Source: Sphagnum compactum
Lineage: Eukaryota > Bryophyta > Sphagnopsida > Sphagnales
DNA length: 64,000 nucleotides
NCBI GenBank assembly: GCA_965153455.1
Contig: OZ234496.1
Coordinates: 10,439,863-10,503,862 of the forward strand
Direction of reading: 5' to 3'
Below, piece by piece: positions 59,701 through 64,000 of the stretch. The first letter of the stretch is position 1, and the number at the start of each line of letters is the position of its first letter. The position numbers were made by a program, and so were the translations under genes. The notes under the pieces are model-generated. The model worked only from the letters and a program-made list of their open reading frames with translations. It was not told the origin of the DNA and ran no database searches.

Positions 59701-62700
59701 CTCACTTTGCCTTCTCTTAATAGTGAGGATGGAGATTTCTTGATTCTTATGAGAGATATATAATTATCATGTTCCAAACAGCCAAAAACTATTGACTAAA
59801 GCAAGTGTGGCTCAGCATATCCTTAGCTTATACAATTTCAGTGGGAGAGTATGTATGTTAGCTATTCGCATATTTTCTGATTCATATCAGATCTGCTGAA
59901 CATGTTTGCCCATGTGTTTCTCTTCTCAGACGATTGCCACATATTTCAGTCAGGTGATGGCTGCTGTTGGAGCAAATACTGCTGGGCCAGGTATAGTTCT
60001 TTCTGATTGATCTTTGCACTGTTTTTTGTAGAAATGGCAGTCGGCTTATCTCTAATTTGAGGACTTTGTCATTGGGAGGTAGTGTGTGATGATGTACTTG
60101 TGTCAGTGTAGTGGAGAGGATGAAACTGATTTGCTGAATTGACTGCCTATGATGGAGTCTATTATTTTGTATGCACTTTGGGGTTTCACATTGGGTTTGT
60201 TCACGTTTGTGTACATTCTGTTCTTAAGGTGATGGTCTGACACTTTGTGACTGACTCTCACAAGGTTATGACTGCACACATGATTGTTACTTTACTGTCA
60301 AACTGTTGTAGCAGAGATTTCTCTGCAATTTCATAGATGTATTTTATCTTGGGGTGAGGTTTAAACCACTTGCTTTGGTAGTACAGGTGATGCTGTTGTG
60401 AATGTTTACATCAATCAAGAAAAGAAGTTTGCATTTGTGGAGATGAGGACTGTTGAAGAAGCCAGCAATGCCATGGCTCTTGATGGTATTATCTTTGAGG
60501 TAATCCACAGAACAGATGAGAACAGACTGGTGTGTTGAACTTCCTTGATTCCTCACGTTAGTGCACTGCATGAGTGTCCTTTGGACTTTGTTGAGCTAAA
60601 AACATAAGAGACAGTGATCCCTTTCATTGTACTAGAGTGCTGAATTCAGGTGGCATTATTTTCTCCTATGTGGCTTCTCTTGAACAACTGCTTTTGTTTG
60701 TCCATTTCTTTGCAATTTATTGAATTTGAGATTTGATTGTTTCATGAGTTTTCTCCAGGGTGTCTCTGTAAGGGTGAGGAGACCAAGTGATTACAATCCA
60801 TCCATGGCTGCCACACTTGGTCCAAGTCAACCCAGCCCCCATCTCAATCTTGCAGCTGTTGGGTTAACTCCTGGGTATGCTCCCAGTTTCATAGGCTTTT
60901 TCACATTCCTATTGCTTCATATTGAAGTCAGAGGTTCTACAATAACAGGAGGCATGTATCTTTGTTGTGAGGGAAAGCTACCCATGCTTGGATCATAGTA
61001 GCTGTCTATTCTACAGTGCCTGGAGCTAAAACAGGAAGGTGATTGCACTATTTCTGTGGTTCTCCTGCAGATATAAATGATCTTAATGGCAACATGTTCT
61101 CTTTGCATTTCATTGGCTTGACAGGAGTGCAGCTGGGGGTGCTGATGGACCTGATCGTGTCTTTGTTGGAGGGTTGCCATACTATCTGACAGAGGTTCAA
61201 ATTAAAGAGTTGCTGGAATCATTTGGGTAATTCCTGCTTGTCCAAATTCAGTTCCTTCTACACATGGTCACTTTCTTCCTTATATTGGATTTGTTTGGAT
61301 GCTGCTTTGGCTGGGTGCATTGTTAATTCAAATGTTTTTTTGTTTACTTGGTTCAGGCCATTGCGTGGTTTTGATCTTGTCAAAGACCGTGATACAGGAA
61401 ATTCCAAAGGGTATGGTTTCTGTGTGTACCAGGTAACACTACAAGGCCGCATCTCTTGACGAAATTCAGTCTTGGGAATGTCTATCACATGTGCAGTCTT
61501 TGTGTTCCTGCTTCATATTAGTCAAGTTATTTTCCTTGCAGGACCCAGCAGTTACAGATGTTGCTATTGCTGCACTTAATGGTTTGAAGATGGGCGATAA
61601 GACCCTAAGTGTTCGTCGAGCATCGGCCAGGTTTGTATTTTGATGTTGGCTCTTTGTATCTCTTGTCTCCATTGCTTTCATTACCATTCTCTCAAATTGG
61701 AAGAGATGGATAACTGTGTGCAGTACCTATATACGCTTTTGTAACCAGTGCAGCATTTTCCCAGTTCTGAAATGTCACAAAGATGATGTGGATGGTTATC
61801 AGTTCGATTCATGAATAGCAGATTCTCAAGTGACTGTTGCATGAGATGGGTTAAGTAACCAGAAACTGAAATGTGTTTGGCCAACATGATCTCTGTCATA
61901 CACACCTACACATGCATGTGTATAGTTGAGATGAAATGTTGTAACCGAATACCAGGAAGCTTGATTTTTACTCTTTGCATATTACAAGTGAGCTTACATA
62001 CTCCTCAGGATTGGACATTCATGTAGAGATTCTGAAAGCACAATCATCCAAACATTCTACCAGTTAGAACGAATGATTGATCTTTGTTGGTTGTCTTGGA
62101 TAGCAGCGGACAGCCAAAGCCAGATCAAGCAAATGTGTTGGCACAGGCTCAGCATCATATAGCAATCCAGGTACATCTCTTCTCTTTCAAACCATTCTCA
62201 ATGTTGGAAATGGATATTCTCTCCTGTATGTCTGTACTACTTGAAAGCAACTTAATTCATGAGACTTCAGCTGGATATGCTTTGTTTTTGAGACAATCCC
62301 ACTCTGTGGAAGATGGTTTGAGTTAGCAGAAATGATTGTGGAATGCAGAAGCTGGCGTTGCAAGCCAGTGGGGCCAATGCAGTGGCTCTTGGTGGCTTGG
62401 GTATGATGTCTGGGATTCCACCAGGGTTAATGGCCAGCATGCTACCTGGCATGGGCAATGGTCTCTCCAATCCTCTTGAGACAATTACAAAAGTTGTTGC
62501 CTTAACTCAGGTAAGTATGCAGTACTGCGTACTGTTTCTTTCATGGAGCATAGGCCTGAACTGCTTTCCAAATTGAATTCATGGTTCTTAGTACCTAATT
62601 CAATTGATATTTGTGGGGTAATTTGATAGGTTGTATCAGCAGATGAGCTGAAGGAAGATGAAGAGTATGAGGAGATTCTAGAAGACATGAGGGAGGAGTG

Positions 62701-63435
62701 TGGCAAGTATGGTACGTCCTTCAGGCTAACATTCATACTTGCATACAAGAACAACAGTCATCAGTGGTGCAGAAATTTAGCCATCACAAGTTATGCCATT
62801 GATGGTCAGGTCAGATGAATTCAAGGAAATGCTGTACATGTTGCTGCCACAAGTGCATATATTGTCCAGAAGATGGCAGTGGCAGTTATTGCACGGATAA
62901 AATTGGACTCCTGACAAGCATTGGCTTATGAAGCACAGATTTGTCAAACTGATGATGTTCTGACCTGGAGTTGTCTGTTTGTCAGTAGAACATGTCCCTA
63001 TTGCAGGGTTGAGGTCCTGAAGAAATTATTGTGCTGTGTAGGTAATCTTGTGGAACTTGTTATTCCAAGACCAAGCCCCACTGGTGAAGAAGGTCCAGGT
63101 GTAGGCAAGGTATGTCACCTGTGTCTTCACCCCCTATTTGTCATCTCTGAATGTGAATACTACAAAGAGCAAATCCAATGTGTAGTCTGTGCATGAGTCC
63201 AGTCCACCCACTGACCAGATGACATCACCAAGGGGTAAATTTGTGTTTCGACTTTATGGGAATATTGTAACTTAATCAGCTGGCTTGACCATGGCAGGTA
63301 TTTGTTGAGTACTCAGACACAGCTGGTGCTGCAAAAGCCAAGTCATCTCTTCACGGTCGGAAGTTTGGAGGAAATGCAGTTGTGGCTGTATACTATTCAG
63401 AAGAGGCTTTTGCAAACAGGGATTATGGAGGTTGA
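53772..63435 (+). CDS. U2AF65: U2AF large subunit (U2AF65), splicing factor
   Basis: Eighteen coding exons join in frame to 575 residues: 53772-53900, 55741-55895, 56151-56282, 56536-56600, 57911-57981, 58115-58159, 58441-58500, 59930-59990, 60387-60499, 60759-60874, 61125-61226, 61357-61432, 61542-61630, 62107-62170, 62349-62510, 62630-62711, 63042-63109, 63298-63435. Known role: binds the polypyrimidine tract at 3' splice sites with U2AF35 and recruits U2 snRNP in the nucleus. Residues 44-138 are an Arg-Ser/Arg-Asp-rich domain. KRASGFDMAPPG follows. RRM1 has VYVGGLPP (207-214) and KKFAFVEM (252-259). RRM2 has RVFVGGLPYYLT (327-338) and SKGYGFCVY (366-374). The C-terminal U2AF-homology motif spans about 473-575, with the Arg-x-Phe loop as GRKFGG. 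Length is close to known plant U2AF65. Introns are 97 bases to 1.84 kb. Exon 14 has a tandem TAGCAG acceptor that could add one Ser. Confidence 0.96.
59113..59688 (+). mobile_element. Penelope-like reverse transcriptase fragment in U2AF65 intron 7
   Basis: An open frame of 191 codons lies inside the 1.43-kb intron 7. Residues 81-94 read LQSFDLSTLYTKID, which fits the motif-A pattern of Penelope-like elements ('FDxSTLYTxIP'). The stretch before it (HGWILNDSTGVVNVIKQLN) and the later EASDLISWLDFLLDYLFF fit the regions flanking motif A and preceding motif B in that family. The expected 'GIPMGTNCAP' block and the 'DD' block are missing, and the frame ends in hydrophobic sequence after about residue 170. 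No GIY-YIG endonuclease is seen. It is a truncated insertion. The call is by motif memory, and a different RT class is possible. Confidence 0.55.
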
Positions 63436-64000
63436 TTCAGTTCATACATTCACTGAAAGACATTGTTACCTTTGGAAAAGGGAGAGAGGGACATTTTTCT
63501 CCTGTGATATGAAAACTGTAAGTCCACCTGCCCAACAACAGGACAGACTGGATCACAAAGTTTTCATTATGCAGGAAACGTGATTTGCCACTATTTGTAG
63601 TATGTATGATCATAATATTTTTATACATGGTCTTGAGCAGCCAGATGATTGGTGTATGGAGAGTTACCTGTCACACTCTTATATTTATGTATGTATCATT
63701 GTATGTATGTCTTTATGTATTTATCCATGCCATCTTGACAAACTATGATGTGTATGTTTTGTTTGTTACTCTGTTTTGCAGAGGTGGTTGCACAATAGTA
63801 GCAGCTGAGTTTCTTCTTGGCAGTGTTTGAGGATTTTCTTGCTCTGCATATAATGCCTTTTGTGGTCTACAAGGGATATATTGTTGGCAGGGTTTTGAAA
63901 AAATTTGTGATGTAGTCACAATGGTGATTATCCACTAGAGGAATTATCCAAATTTGGCTATAGGTCCAGTAGAAAAATTTAAGGATCCTGCTATCTGTGG
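63436..64000 (+). other. 3' UTR and downstream of U2AF65
   Basis: No further coding exon is seen. TATGTATGTA-type repeats lie at 63685-63725. A CAG near 63779 could be the acceptor of a 3'-UTR intron, but this is not supported further. Confidence 0.4.

Overview
The window reads as nuclear DNA of a land plant. It carries three plant-type nuclear genes with GT-AG introns, set in a long AT-rich stretch that is almost entirely transposon debris. The genes are an EAF7/MRGBP-like NuA4 subunit (612-2750, minus), a SWEET sugar transporter (42837-45455, plus) and the large U2AF splicing subunit (53772-63435, plus). I joined their exons by hand from splice sites, reading frame and family motifs; all three joins keep frame. 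The repeat mix (Ty3/gypsy with a PHD finger, a non-LTR element with a restriction-like endonuclease-like domain, pogo-like and Penelope-like remnants, CACTA and hAT elements) would fit an early-diverging land plant such as a bryophyte, lycophyte or fern better than a flowering plant. That is an inference, and I cannot name the species.

Layout. 1-4.15 kb: the EAF7-like gene and a GC-richer presumed promoter/5' leader. 4.36-9.88 kb: a Ty3/gypsy element with a broken gag, an intact 1,047-residue pol frame ending in a PHD finger, and no recognisable 3' LTR. 10-12.9 kb: intergenic DNA with a trihelix-like fragment and one copy of a 0.47-kb dispersed repeat. 12.9-18.4 kb: a decayed non-LTR retrotransposon with an RLE-like C-terminus, split by a 2.08-kb CACTA element (3-bp duplication ACA) and a 0.6-kb inverted-repeat element, with a small CACTA-type element at its upstream edge. 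18.5-19.3 kb: the 3' end of a different LINE. 21.5-26.0 kb: minisatellites, a gypsy integrase scrap and a second CACTA copy. 28.0-32.7 kb: a 56-bp minisatellite, a possible mitochondrial group II intron scrap and a pogo-like transposase. 32.9-35.5 kb: a third CACTA copy in reverse. 35.5-42.8 kb: intergenic DNA with a long foldback. 42.8-45.8 kb: SWEET and its repetitive 3' flank. 46.0-51.0 kb: a decayed hAT element. 53.8-63.4 kb: U2AF65 in 18 coding exons, with a Penelope-like reverse transcriptase scrap in intron 7.

The three genes have no operon-like relation. EAF7 acts in chromatin acetylation, SWEET in sugar export and U2AF65 in 3' splice-site recognition. The unusual content is the mobile DNA: a PHD-tailed gypsy element, an RLE-type non-LTR element in a plant, a CACTA family with internal TACC/GGTA hairpin arrays, a 0.4-kb foldback, and the Penelope-like scrap inside a housekeeping gene.
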